DNA of 64,000 nt, taken from Nematostella vectensis (lineage: Eukaryota; Cnidaria; Anthozoa; Actiniaria; Edwardsiidae). Shown one piece after another: positions 46,401 to 56,772 of this stretch (the stretch's first letter is position 1; every line of letters starts with the position of its first letter). The DNA is taken from contig NC_064035.1 in NCBI RefSeq assembly GCF_932526225.1, forward strand, positions 17,969,969 to 18,033,968, given 5' to 3'. The notes beneath the pieces are model-generated. The model was not told the origin of the DNA, did not search any database, and was given only the letters and a program-made list of their open reading frames with translations. Made by a program: the position numbers and the translations under genes.

Positions 46401-47738
46401 ACTTGCACACCCCCCTCAGCTATTTATCTGGTATCTGCGTCTTGAGGCAAATGAGAGTTTTTTTTTGTGTGTGTTAGCACCTTCATCTTGTTTTGGCCTA
46501 AAAAAGTTAATCTATCTTTCAAAATAAAAATAAATATTGTGAAAACGTTTAAAAATTTTAGCAGGTTGTCTATATCAAGAGAATTGCTGAGAAATACAGT
46601 ATTAACTTTAAACAATTCTAGTCTAGACAATGAGGTCATTACCTCATCCCTAAAAACTCAGATTTTTTAAAAAAATACCAAATCTCAATAGAGGAGGGAG
46701 AGTAAGGGGGGTGCGAAAACTGCAAAAACGCACAGAAAAACACCAAAAACCACAAAATCGTCAAAGTAAGTCAATAACCCTAAACCCTGTAGTCTAGAAA
46801 ACCACAATGCCATGGAATATGAAAAACCAAAAATCTGCACCAGGTTTAAGACAAAACAGCATCACTGCAAACCCTTACGCCTCCCTTCTAGAGACGGATG
46901 CTTGAAGGTGAAAGATGGTCAACCCACATCAAAAGGGAACCTTGAAAGATCTTGTAACATGGGTCACGCCCCCTATTCCACAACAGTGTAAGACCAATAT
47001 TTTCCTCAAAAAGGTTTAGTACAACTGTAAACAATTGTTATTACCATTTATACCAAACTATAAGTGATATTTTTTTTATTTATTGTTGTGAGAACACTTG
47101 GACCATTTTTTTAAAAACTACAATCAAATGTGTTCTCAATCAACATATTGCCAATTCATATCAACTATGTAACCTAAAGCTGAGACCAAAATAAACAATC
47201 GTGATAGATTATTGTTAGTGATAATGTAACGTTCTACTGACAGATCAAGCATAGAAATCAAATCAAATATGCCATTGAGAAAAAAAACACTTGTAACCGA
47301 GGTAAAATGTGTGTCGGATAGACTTATTTTCTAATTTTAGCCTGTGACGTAAATGACAGCGCACTTTCAACTTCGATTGTGTCACGACAAAATCTATATC
47401 CATTTCAGCAGCGCTTATGGCATATAACATAGACAAACTAGTGCTGTTATTAAGCTAGAATGTGGGATCTCCCTTACTGCTCGTAGTTGCTCGATTTGAG
47501 AGCATTCTTGTTTGTAGCTATCCGGATCTTCTTGGTAATGTTCGCTGATGTACTGAAAACAGACCACAAAATCTATCATTAGGGCATGATCAAGCAAACG
47601 CGACCTCAGAATATTAGTTTTGTAGAAAAATGATCGTTCTTAAAATATACATACCTTTTTTAAAGGAGTCGATAGATCTGTGGCTAAGGATTCTTTGAAA
47701 TCAATAGAAAGCATAGAAGATCGAGGGCAGCCCTCCAT
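25101..47738 (-). CDS. PTPN23: HD-PTP / tyrosine-protein phosphatase non-receptor type 23 orthologue
   Basis: 37 exons are traced with consistent phase from ATG 47738. With the stop at 25101 the product is 2359 aa; with the PEST exon at 22603-24229 it is about 2900 aa. Domain order is BRO1, V (coiled-coil), Pro/Gln-rich linker, PTP, PEST, which is unique to HD-PTP. The family is an ESCRT adaptor: the BRO1 domain binds CHMP4, and the protein sorts ubiquitinated receptors such as EGFR and integrins into multivesicular bodies. BRO1 plus V total about 710 residues, close to vertebrate length; the linker is far longer. The start is chosen because [16 protein letters not shown] aligns with the family N-terminus. 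Divergently transcribed from JMJD4. Introns carry three junction-spanning minisatellites and several MITEs. Exon coordinates are in the domain entries. Confidence 0.95.
25652..28316 (-). other. PTPN23: Protein tyrosine phosphatase domain exons of PTPN23
   Basis: Exons 28220-28316, 27932-27999, 27716-27853, 27366-27497, 26840-26892, 26633-26740, 26330-26406, 26040-26101, 25652-25712. Landmarks in order: [51 protein letters not shown], the WPD loop (FILWPD) and the signature [10 protein letters not shown], spliced between HCS and AG, followed by [14 protein letters not shown]. All catalytic positions are canonical (WPD Asp, signature Cys and Arg, Ala after Cys-Ser). As I recall, human HD-PTP has WPE and HCSSG and is reported to be nearly inactive. 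Confidence 0.93.
26944..27365. repeat. 32-bp minisatellite at the donor of exon 27366-27497
   Basis: About 12 copies of a unit with ACCAAGTAAAAGTATGATTT and ATCACATGAC. The first intronic bases of the exon (antisense AAACTGTACTTAC) stand at the exon-proximal edge. A second copy of exon end plus donor stands at the distal edge (26945-26973), where TGGTCATGCATAACGAT|GTAAGT mimics the true junction. Confidence 0.92.
28407..32248 (-). other. PTPN23: Giant Pro/Gln-rich linker exon of PTPN23 (1281 aa)
   Basis: One 3842-nt exon. The first third is Pro-rich with Gly, Ser and Gln. The middle third, about 30000-30960 in DNA, is a 12-13-residue tandem repeat around [11 protein letters not shown] with some 30 variants. 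Next come a polyglutamine-flanked coiled coil ([19 protein letters not shown]), an acidic Asp/Glu segment, and a return to conserved sequence at the phosphatase boundary. In vertebrates the corresponding region binds TSG101, endophilin and others through short Pro motifs. Here it is roughly three times longer and prion-like in composition. The reverse strand is also open in one frame over the repeats, an artefact of the repeat. Confidence 0.92.
32946..33953. mobile_element. piggyBac-type (TTAA) non-autonomous element, 1.0 kb
   Basis: The left end TTAA-CACATTGACCCCT and right end AGGAGTCAATGGG-TTAA form terminal inverted repeats flanked by the TTAA duplication that defines piggyBac-like insertion. 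It lies in the PTPN23 intron between exons 34036-34121 and 32819-32884. The internal 140-aa ORF (33083-33505) has no transposase motif I recognise. Confidence 0.7.
36236..36372. mobile_element. Small inverted-repeat element
   Basis: ACCTACCTCAACTACCAT near 36256 is mirrored by ATGGTATAGTTGAGGTAGGT near 36327. Outer GCGCACTCACC/ATGGGCGCAC arms extend the match. Intronic in PTPN23. Confidence 0.6.
36515..36890. repeat. 61-bp minisatellite containing the donor of exon 36869-37074
   Basis: About six copies. On the minus strand each has TGACCCTCATAAACTG, an AT-rich stretch, then ATTAAAG|GTACATTAGGAATTC. The true exon ends TGACCCTGAAGAACTG, AT-rich stretch, ATTAAAG|GTACATTAGG. The unit is therefore about 40 nt of exon plus donor plus about 20 nt of intron. 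Confidence 0.92.
38993..39253. mobile_element. TTAA-flanked MITE, copy 1 (261 bp)
   Basis: TTAAAGCCGCATTGTCACCA at the left and TGGTGACAATGCGGCTTTAA at the right form terminal inverted repeats of over 20 bp inside TTAA. A diverged second copy lies in another intron of the same gene (about 43520-43769). Confidence 0.8.
40302..41233. mobile_element. DNA transposon relic, 0.93 kb, with 8-bp duplication
   Basis: Arms of about 60 bp (AGTACCAGAGCCACCAGACT onward, mirrored by TTTGGAGGCTCTGGTAC) bound a non-coding block that fills nearly the whole PTPN23 intron between exons 40181-40261 and 41266-41337. AAAGACCT flanks it at 40294-40301 and 41234-41241, consistent with an 8-bp hAT-type target duplication. 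The right end lies 32 bp from an exon. Confidence 0.7.
43520..43769. mobile_element. TTAA-flanked MITE, copy 2, diverged
   Basis: Shares GGAGGTCC, CAATTTTGAAATATTT, TTGTTACGT and AGTAAACTGGTGACAATG with the element at 38993-39253 in the same order. The left terminus is eroded. Confidence 0.65.
43867..45840. repeat. 37-bp minisatellite containing the acceptor of exon 43814-43890
   Basis: About 53 nearly identical units; only a few A/G and C/T variants are seen. On the minus strand each unit reads CTTGACTTGTAG|GACTGACC, then TATATT. The true exon begins GACTGACCTATATT after the same CTTGACTTGTAG, so each unit holds the 3' splice site and the first 14 exon bases. Confidence 0.97.
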
Positions 47739-47903
47739 TTTTTTAGACCAACATTACGTATCCGTACAGCGGAGAAAGACGAAATGCAAGCGCAATTTTG
47801 GTCATTTTTTTGTCTCTCGCGCATAGCTGAAACAGTGATAGTTTTTCAGCGGCAATAGGTTTGCCCTCATGCGCACCATGTAAAATAGATATGCGCAAGC
47901 AAA
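47739..47903. promoter_or_regulatory. Bidirectional promoter between PTPN23 and JMJD4
   Basis: Only 165 bp separate the two divergent ATGs. No TATA box. The region has NRF1-like TGCGCA/CATGCGCA motifs. The JMJD4 start codon lies in CAAAATGGCGGACG, a good match to a YY1 site overlapping the start, as in many housekeeping promoters. Confidence 0.75.
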
Positions 47904-50900
47904 ATGGCGGACGATGTGGGTGAATTTCCACGAGTTGGAAAAATCAGTTATGAAGCTTTTCTTACTGATTACCTGCAGCCAAATAAGCTTTGCGTATTTT
48001 CTTGTGAATTGACTCAAGAATGGAAGTGCAGAAAGGAGTGGGTTGTGAATGGGGAACCAAATTTTGAATTTCTGCACCAGAACTTTGGTAATGCCATCGC
48101 TCCAGTAGCTGATTGCAACCAAGAGTGTAATGGAAACCATTCGAAGGACACTATGTCCATAGCAGCCTTCCTCGAGTACTGGAGAAAGCGGCGAGACGTC
48201 GATGCAGGTATTATGGAAAGATAATGTTAATATTTGAAAAAAAAAACGGATTTTTGTTGTTGATACCTATATACTTAAGTATTCAATTCTGATTTGGGCT
48301 TCATTCAAAACTAGCATTACACGCACATGTCATGCTTTTGCACAGCAAAACTCACAATCACAGTAGTTTGCAGGCCTCCTCTCATGCTTGTGGACTATTG
48401 AATATACAGCAATTGCTGCCTGTTGCTGCCGTGGTCTGTCTCTTTCTCAGATGCCGCATTTTTTAATGGCAAGCTTTGTTATTTTTTTGTATTGCCACAG
48501 TCTAACCGGCTCATCACACAGAAAACTTGTCAAGTAAAAGTCGCTCGTGTGGACAGCATGTCTACACAAATGACTTGAGCTGTCAAGTGAAACTTGTCAA
48601 GTAAAAATTGCTTGTGTAGACGCCCCTTAATACACACCCTGATTTTTTGGGTCATTTGCAAAAAAAGAAAAAGCTACATTTTACAAAAATCCTAGATGAG
48701 AAGTATGTTGTAAAATTATATTCAAAACCAGTGAAAGTCAATAAAAACAAGCACCCTAGAGGCATAAATAAACACAAGATATCTGGCATTATTTTAAAGT
48801 AAACTAGTATTCTTCAAAATTTAGTTACTTTTTATTCCTCAAACTGCTGTTACTCTTGGCGAACGCTAACAAGAGCTTAAAAAAATGGGAATTTTCTGTT
48901 GGTTATCTCCAAATGTGGTAGCTAATGGAGCTGGTTGTATGAATGAGGCAGTCGCGAAGAAGAGCCTTTAGATTACAGAACTTATTTGGGAGTTACTGTA
49001 GAATCGGATAAGCATATCTCTTATGAATGCAGCCGCTCACATCTCGCGGCTCATAGAACATTTACCGTTCATGTAGATGCAAAATTTTACATTAAACTTC
49101 TTTGTATCCATTAGCCCTCAGCTCCAAGTTTTTTATCTAACACAGATAAACCTATTGGCTCAAGTGAAAGAATCTTGTATTTAAAGGACTGGCATTTTTG
49201 TAAGTAAGTCTAAGCCATGGAAATTTTGTTAACTGATTTGTACAAGGTTTGATACATAATATTATTGAATGTTGCTTTTAAAAGGTCATTTCCAGGCCAC
49301 AAGGCTTATACCACTCCAGAATGCTTCAGCTCTGACTGGCTAAATGAGTTTTGGGATCAACGTGAGGATGAATGCGACGACTATAGATTTGTGTACATGG
49401 GCCCTAAAGGAACCTGGTCAGTGTATACAGAGGGGATTTATTGTTTATTGTACCAACTTCTGCAATTTTCTTGTCTTTTAGTCATATCTCTACATATGGT
49501 CAAATAGTCTCCTGTACAGCACCTCTTTATTTTAGACATTGCCCTTCTTATATTCTAGGGATCTTTACAGGCAATCTTACATATGATTTTTATCTATCTT
49601 ACAGTATACACAAAATATTATATAGAATATTTGACAAGAAGACCATAATTAATATGATGAGGTTGTGGTTTTGCAGGATTGTGTAATTCCAGAAAAGATC
49701 AATACTGGAAATTCTAGGGGTTGGGGAGGGGGTCAAAGCACCAGGAAATTCCAGGGGGTGGTGGGGTATCAGGCATTTCATCTCAGGATTTCAAACAGTT
49801 ACAAACAAGCCCTCACCTTCAACAAAAATGTTTTTAGTTCGTAACTTAAAAAATGTTTCAAAGCTATGACATGCTGTTTTTGTATATTGCAGGACTCCAT
49901 TTCATGCAGATGTGTTCAGGTTTGTGCAGCTGTAATGTTTCAACTGGATAAAATTCCTTCTTCCCTTGTGAAATGTGAGAGAGGAGATTAGAATGGGAAT
50001 GTAAAATGTTGTTTTATTTTTTACACTTTACAGGTCATACAGCTGGTCTGCAAATATTTGTGGCTCTAAAAAGTGGATAATATTTCCTCCAGCAGAGGAG
50101 AGGTATTTTTATGACAAACTTGGAAATCTTGCATATGATATTACATCTGAAGACTTGAGGAATCCAGAAAAATTCCCAAATGCAGCCAAGGCTAAACAGC
50201 CAATTGTCATCTTACAGAAAGAAGGAGAAGTGATATTCATACCAAGGTACATATTACAAAAGATTTGGGTTCATGAAGATGTGCTTTCTTATTACTCTTC
50301 TTTTTTGTGTCACATCAAATTTTCTGAAATGTATACAAGTCGAAGGCATAAAGAATTGGGAAGCCTTGTTTAAAAGGCTACTCAATAGATGAAGTATGAT
50401 TTTAGGTGATCACTAATTATTTGGTAATCTGTTTTGGGTGATCCTGAAATTCCTCAAAACACAATAAAAAACAGTGTTTTCATCAATGATAGGAGACTTG
50501 CATTAAGAAATCATGTGACTTTTTGAACAGCAAACTCATGCATGTTCCAGCTTTTTTTGCAGCAAAATAACAACAACTAAGGCTAAGTTTAAACTTCTTA
50601 TTATCCATGAGGCATATTCAATGCAAATGCCTATGAATTTGCCAATGCAAATTCCTAGATTACTCGACTTGAGCCATTTGCATGCATTTTCCTTGAATAT
50701 GGCTCATGGATAAAACAACGTTTGAACTTAGCCTAAGAGCAATTTATTGAGCACCGATGAATAAGCCAGAAAGTTTCTTTGTCAAGAAAAGTCTTAATTT
50801 TTTCATCACTCTCTAGCATCACGGCCGCAACCATTTCTGTGTTTATTTTGGCTGAATTGTCCACACAAAAGGTCACATGACTTCTTAATTGCAGCCAATA

Positions 50901-52815
50901 GTTCAAGTCCAGTAAAGGGAGAGCATATCAAACTAACATATCAACTATCCGTCTTACATAAGTATGAATTGGATGGTGGACCTTGAATGTGTTTACTGAT
51001 TTTATTTACTTTCCTATAGCGGATGGTTTCACCAGGTTCACAACATGGTTAGTAACCTTCCCCTCATTTGGGGATCAGCTTTAAGTTTCCACTTCAAAAG
51101 TTCTATAGGTTATCATTGTTGTTCTGTATAGTATGATACTGTCTGTATTAGGATTTATCTTCCGATAACCCTTACTTGGGTGTACTTTCCTTAAAACCCA
51201 CGAGTAAGAACCTGAAAATTAAGAACCTCTTAGCATAAAAATTGCCATTACCCCCACTAAAAACAAGAAAACATTAATCATTTGTACACCTTTGCTTGCC
51301 CAAAACTATTTTAAAGCTAGTAAATATCATGCTTGTTCTATCAATTTCAGGAGGATACCATTTCAATAAACCACAATTGGACAAATGCATATGGTCTGAT
51401 GTACATGTGGAAACATATTCAAGATGAACTTTTTAAGGTGTGCTGACCTGAAGCCTGCCGGCAAGTGGAGTGCCTGAACTGAACCACCTCCACCACAACA
51501 CCCCCACCCCACCCCCCCAAGGCCGCCTTGGTTCAGTAATAAGACTGTAAGGCCAAGGCTTACACCAAACATAACAAAATAAATATGTGTGATTGTGAAT
51601 TATTGTCTGATATCCAATGTCTAGTGATAGCGAGGGCCTAGGACAGTATACAGTATGCATAAGTGAGGATCCAAAGATGGGATGGAAACAACAATGGTCT
51701 GTTATGATAGCAAATTGGATCTTTTAATGTCAACCACCTCTTTGGCCCAGACACCTAAGGGAAGCTTCTTTTGTAAGCAAAAGAATTCCTATTTCCTGAA
51801 TGAGTGAAACTCTCATGCAATACCATGCTTCCTCTGTCCAGGTCAAGCAGAGTATAGAAGATTGCAAAGACATGCCTGAGTGGCACCTCCATTGTCAAGT
51901 AAGCCAAATGCTCAAATATCTTGCTCAACTCACCTTTTTTTTAGGTGCTCTTCTTATAAACATTGCCTACAAAGGCTTCGTAACAAATGAATTAAAAAAA
52001 CTTGCAGGAGATCCATGAAGGAAGGATGCTTCGTATGCGGAGGGGAGAAGGTTTTGAAAGAGTATGCTTTGATGTTCTACTAACAGAACCAGCTACTCCT
52101 AGAAACAACTCTTTTTGGGCTATATTAGCTGGATAATATTTTTGGTCAGAATATCACTCAGTATCATGCACACATTCAGATATTAAAAAGCATTGTAACA
52201 CAGCATCTTGCTTTGTCTTATGTTTTATATCCTTCAGGCTATGAAATATGTTAGAGACATATCCATTCCAGTTCCTTTTTAGTTTTCTTTAGTTTTGCTT
52301 TGGATTTAATTTTTTTTTTACACTGCAACTCTAAAGTATTTTACATTTTCCCCATTGGTATTATTAGATATATTCTAGGTATATTAGATATTTTCTAGCT
52401 TATAACCAGTTTCACTCCACAGGTAATGCTCAGGGCAATTTCTGGAATACACTACCATGACTTTGTGCAGTTCTTAGCTCATATTGCCAAGCCAAGAATG
52501 GCCTGTATCAAGGTGTTAACACAAATAGCTACAATGAGCAATGAGAAAGTGAAGGAAACAGTTATGGGAAGACTCTTGGCAAAAAACCCTGTTTTCCTGG
52601 AATGGGTGGATTGTATTCTAAACCAAGAGAAAAAGAGAACTTTTCTTTATAAGTACTGTTTGTATGATATTTTACAGATTTCAAAATGTCTTTCAGAGGT
52701 AAAAGAAGATACTAGCTTTATGGAACTAGATGATAATACGTTGCTGGGCCAAGTGCTTGATATTTTGACAGACATTGAGGGTGTTCTATGTCAATCAGGT
52801 TTTGGTAACAAATAG
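47904..52815 (+). CDS. JMJD4: JmjC-domain lysyl hydroxylase, JMJD4 orthologue
   Basis: Nine exons with continuous phase: 47904-48207, 49146-49199, 49296-49416, 49893-49919, 50034-50246, 51020-51047, 51351-51437, 51842-51898, 52423-52815 (427 aa, close to the human length). Landmarks: LYLKDWHFC, FSSDWLNEFWD, DDYRFVYMGPKGTW, PFHADVF with the Fe(II)-binding HxD, KKWIIFPP, SGWFHQVHNM with the distal His, and TISINHNW. Human JMJD4 is a 2-oxoglutarate/Fe(II) oxygenase that hydroxylates a lysine of release factor eRF1. All iron ligands are present, so activity is expected. Exon 3 uses the acceptor at 49295, because the phase fails at the nearer AG. Confidence 0.95.
50578..50737. mobile_element. MITE, about 160 bp, in a JMJD4 intron
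   Basis: TAAGGCTAAGTTTAAACTTC at the left and GTTTGAACTTAGCCTAAG at the right are inverted copies, extending through ATCCATGAGGCATATTCA and its mirror. No ORF. Confidence 0.75.
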
Positions 52816-53232
52816 ATGAATCCAGCCCTGTTGTATGCTGTTTTTTCACATGTCAGCGGCTACACGTAGTCTATGCCAGCTGTTGCAGCTGTCCCAACTC
52901 TTCAGTTGAAATAAGGCTTGTTAGAAATGATGTGTTAATATGATTTTTAAGGTCGGGTATGGATAGTTTAAATAAGCATATTCTATTTACTTGACTCAGC
53001 CTTGGCTGCATTCACCTTCCATACCGCTAGATTGGGATAGTTTAGGGAAAGGGTTTAAAAAAAAACAATGAGAATCTAACATGTCAACTAATTAGGTAGA
53101 ACTATGCTAACTTGAATTAAAATAACTTTTTCCTATTCCCTCTTTAACAACACAAAGTGATTGGGTCCCATTTCAAGTCATTTTACTTCAATTTTGCTTG
53201 GAGTGAACACCAGGTAAATGCCTTATCTTTTC

Positions 53233-53333
53233 CTGCATGCTTAAGCGTGCCAGAGTTCCAGTATCTGATATCCTTGGATTTTATAATACCTGTGTAAGAC
53301 CTATTTTAGACAATCACGCACTCCCGGCATACT
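53233..53333 (+). pseudogene. Non-LTR retrotransposon RT fragment (C-terminal)
   Basis: The frame reads LKRARVPVSDILGFYNTCVR, then PILDN and ALPAY, before a stop. This matches the region just after the RT core in cnidarian LINE-type ORFs ('vLkraGvp..dil.fY.t.iRPvlEY..pvwh..LP.Yl'). Short and broken. Confidence 0.55.
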
Positions 53334-53884
53334 AGTCCAGTCAATCTGTGGTTTCAGGTGGAACTAATTGCAATAGAATTTCTCTCAACGGATTTCGAGC
53401 AAGTGATACAACCTTGTTAACATAGTCCCCCCAAATACTTTTGGTGGAACATCCTGGAATATGTGATTTTTACATTTTTGAGCAAAACCACAGGGTACCC
53501 GAATCGCTAAAACAAAAAAAATGTAATAAAGTAAAAGTCTCAATTAGTACATTTAAAAGACCATTGGTCAAAGTTAATTAAAGACCTAGTTTGTATATCA
53601 AAACAAAAGCAAATGTATCTTTCCAATATTTTTTACTTTACAAAAACCACAGGGTACCCGCGTCGAGAATACGAAATAAATTTGAAAATATGTCTGAATC
53701 AGAAAATTTCAATGGTCATTGGACAAAAATGATTAAAGACACAATTTGAGTATCGAAATAAAGCAACTTGTCCGTGTTTCATGTCTATTTCAAATATTTT
53801 CTCCCACAAACATATTTGTGCATTCTCAGCGTCAGTGACTGAAATTTGTAAAAACAAACTTACATGTGACAGCAACTCAGTAGC

Positions 53885-54560
53885 TAGGGTTGTTATAGAA
53901 GGCGTGCCCTCTCGTCACCTCCCAGTGACTTCCGGGGTCTATCTAGGAAGACTAGTAGGCCCCTTCTACTTAGGACCTACATCATCGATCTACCAGACGC
54001 CACAGACAAAGGCACTAACACGCAGACGACACAATGCTATACCGAAGAATCTCTTCGATGAAGGACTGTGAAGCTCTTCAGGATGACCTAATAAGTCTAA
54101 ACAAGTGAAGCGACGAAACAGATATCAACTTTGGCGCTAACAAGTGTTAATCTTGACAGTCTCACGAAAGAAATCGCCCACAATGGGGGACTTTCAGCTT
54201 GGCGCCACAAGTCTTCAGCGCATCAACAGTGAAAAAGGTCTCGGGGGCACAATATCGAGCAATCTCACATACACCCACATTCTATTTGTGTTGTCCAAGG
54301 CCAACAGAATGCTTTGTCTGCTCAAGAGGACATGTGTCCTAATTACAGATACAGGGTCAGGCGTACTCTATACCTGTCCCTTGTCAAGTCGCAGCTGTTT
54401 CGCCACTGAAGTCTGGTCCCCCGGCAGCGTAAGACTTAAAATGTCCTCCTAGAAATGTTAAAAGGCGAGCCACCCGTTGAATTCTAAGATCCAAGATCGG
54501 AGACTTGAGCTATAGAGCGACTTCTGAAAATCGATCTACTACCGTTGGTCTGAAACTTAA
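53885..54560 (+). pseudogene. Degenerate LINE reverse-transcriptase fragment
   Basis: Pieces in shifting frames: VTSG...LVGPFYL near 53925 (from 'vtsGvPQGSvLGPlLF'); a TMLYRRI-like trace of the YADD block near 54030; LTVSRKKSP near 54150; then LSKANRMLCLLKRTC and CFATEVWSP near 54290-54420, typical of the C-terminal part. Several stops and frameshifts; long dead. Confidence 0.65.
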
Positions 54561-54837
54561 CTCAGCTCAATAAGTTCTCTCGGGCTTGAATATTTCCTAA
54601 AGAATCACTATCAGGTCAACGTATTCAACGTAGACTTACCCTGTGCACATGGTCCATCACACGGAACTATGGCTGCCACCACAATTAGTTTTTAAATTCA
54701 TTTTATCTCCAATTTGTTTATTTGGGGGTACGTCGTGCATGGGCATGGGAAAACTATTCTAGTAATAATCTATAAAGTTATAAATAAGTTTAATCTAGTA
54801 ATAAATGAGTTTTGTGTTTTCTTGAGGTTTTACACTA

Positions 54838-55200
54838 GCCTTGCGTGCATTTGCACCGCACCATTTCTGCAAGGCAAGTCTGTTCGCACTGGCCCATCCT
54901 CAATTCTCAGGGAGGAGACTTGGTAGAATGTTCGCATGCTATGAAAAGAGACTGCTGCATGCGTCGGGGATAGAGAGTGGCCTCGGGTTCTATTTATGCC
55001 TACGAACATGCTGCAGCTTTCGCTTTTCATAGCTTACGAACATTCTACCGACTTCAACAGTGGAGAGGAGACTGTGATCTCCTAACTGAGAATAGGGGAT
55101 GGGAACTTTCACATGGAAAGCTGGTGCCAATGCGAATAGACTTGCATCCAGCACAAGGATCGCTTATAGATACAATGCGGTGCAATTGCAAATCGGGTTG
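54838..55200. mobile_element. Long imperfect hairpin (fold-back element)
   Basis: GTAGAATGTTCGCATGCTATGAAAAG (54923-54950 region) is mirrored by the CTTTTCATAGC..ACGAACATTCTAC segment at about 55022-55050. Outer arms (GCAAGTCTGTTCGCACTGG against CCAATGCGAATAGACTTGC) extend the fold to about 360 bp. Short ORFs over it are not credible genes. Confidence 0.65.
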
Positions 55201-56578
55201 CGGCACTAGAAGATGAACCTGCAAGAAGAATGGTCTAGACTGTAGTGCGGCGTATAAAGTCAGACTTGTCACAATTCTGGACTAATCGAGCTAGTGCTAG
55301 ACTTTCAATTTCATTAGAAGTGTAACTAGCTAAAGGACAGAGTTTTAGAGGCTTTTCCTAAGGCGCAGGATCAGTGATCGGTGGATCGTTATTGTCTCCT
55401 CAGGGATTTCTTTTCCAAACAGAGGATTTTTTCCTTTCTCAGGGACGTTTTCTTCGAGGTGCCGAAGAAACGAAGGTGTTATAAACAAGTGTACAAAAAC
55501 TCTTGTGTCGACGATACTAGAGTCAACCTTAGGAGAGGACACGTTTAGCCCCAAACCTACCGTAAGCCAGAATTATTCTATGTAACTCACAAACGATCAG
55601 AAGGTTTTGAGCGCCATATCCGTAAACACCAGCCAAACTGCCGATCTATATTAGTTTGATATTCATTCTTTTACAAAATAAAAACATTAATCATGGAACT
55701 CTATCAGCTAGGGTTCGTCTGCTTCATACGATTGAGTGGTTAGAATTCAAGGTTGTCTCCCGGCGCCCCCTCTTGGGATAGAGCGAGGCTCTCGCCTCGG
55801 AAACATTTGTGATAATTTGATTTTAGAAATATCAAAGGGCCGTAATGAAAAGATAAACAAATGATCCGAGTTGTCAACAGGCAATGAAAAATCTCCCTCA
55901 TCGGTAGCGGATTTTTTCTTGCTGACGGGCAAGGTTGAATTAAAGCTCTGTAACCCTTAATATAATACTTAAAGAACTGATTGAATGAAAATTTCTGTGA
56001 AAATTCATGTGCATCACCTATTTGTGCTTATTTGATGAGCGAAAATCAGTCATATTTGCATGTTAGCAAGAGGGAAATAAATAAAAAAAAGCCGCGTGGG
56101 GCCTGGGTTCCAGAAGGTTTTCCTTCGTCTGAAAATGTAGCTTTTTGTAGCTATTTATACGTTTTCTGATTCGAAATTCGATAAAGTACAGCTTAAATGA
56201 TAGAAATCGTTTTCAAATATGTGCATTTTGATCTTTTTTGTCTCATGAAAATGTATGAAAATCTCACCACAGGGTACCCACAAAAAAAGGAATTGCTCTT
56301 ATGGATCCGCTAATGGTACCGGTGGGCACCGGTCTCAATATTGATTACCATCCTCTAGGCTATATTTATACCAAGTTTGGTGCTTTTGTCCGCTGTGTAT
56401 AGATTGAGCTCTTTTTGTGCGCTAAGCAACCTGACTAAAAGAAGACCTAGAACGCATTCAGAAACGCGCTCTCTCTATTGCATCGCCAGCGATGCCCTAC
56501 CGCGACATATGCGTTAATTATGGTATATGCTAACTATATGACAGGCGCAAGGTTTTGTGTGACTAGCTCTTTATAGAC

Positions 56579-56692
56579 AAATTCGTTGTTGCGCGACCTC
56601 CCAAAATCCAAAATTCCTTTCTTCGTTTGGGAATTGCGCATGGTCTGACTACGCGCTTTGGATTCGCCGTGGTCGCGCAACAACGAATTTGG
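56579..56692. mobile_element. Short palindromic element with 20-bp perfect arms
   Basis: AAATTCGTTGTTGCGCGACC and GGTCGCGCAACAACGAATTT are exact reverse complements about 90 bp apart. MITE or fold-back remnant, just left of the Pack-MULE-like element. Confidence 0.75.
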
Positions 56693-56772
56693 CTGTAATT
56701 CTGTCCACTCTGATGTAGACCACAAACTACTGAAACTACAATCCTTTTTGTCACCTAGACAATTTCATCATT

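Larger units (their letters stand above)
37411..47738 (-). other. PTPN23: BRO1 domain exons of PTPN23
   Basis: Fifteen exons: 47655-47738, 47478-47552, 46101-46228, 43814-43890, 43434-43483, 42726-42785, 41266-41337, 40181-40261, 40027-40104, 39893-39946, 39485-39532, 39331-39387, 38887-38945, 38639-38718, 37411-37525; about 372 residues. Family landmarks are [65 protein letters not shown] and [10 protein letters not shown]. The BRO1 domain binds the C-terminal helix of CHMP4-type ESCRT-III subunits. Confidence 0.95.

Noticed and set aside
54714-55272. Small ORFs at 54714-55272
   Set aside because: They lie across a fold-back hairpin and have no motif or splice support.
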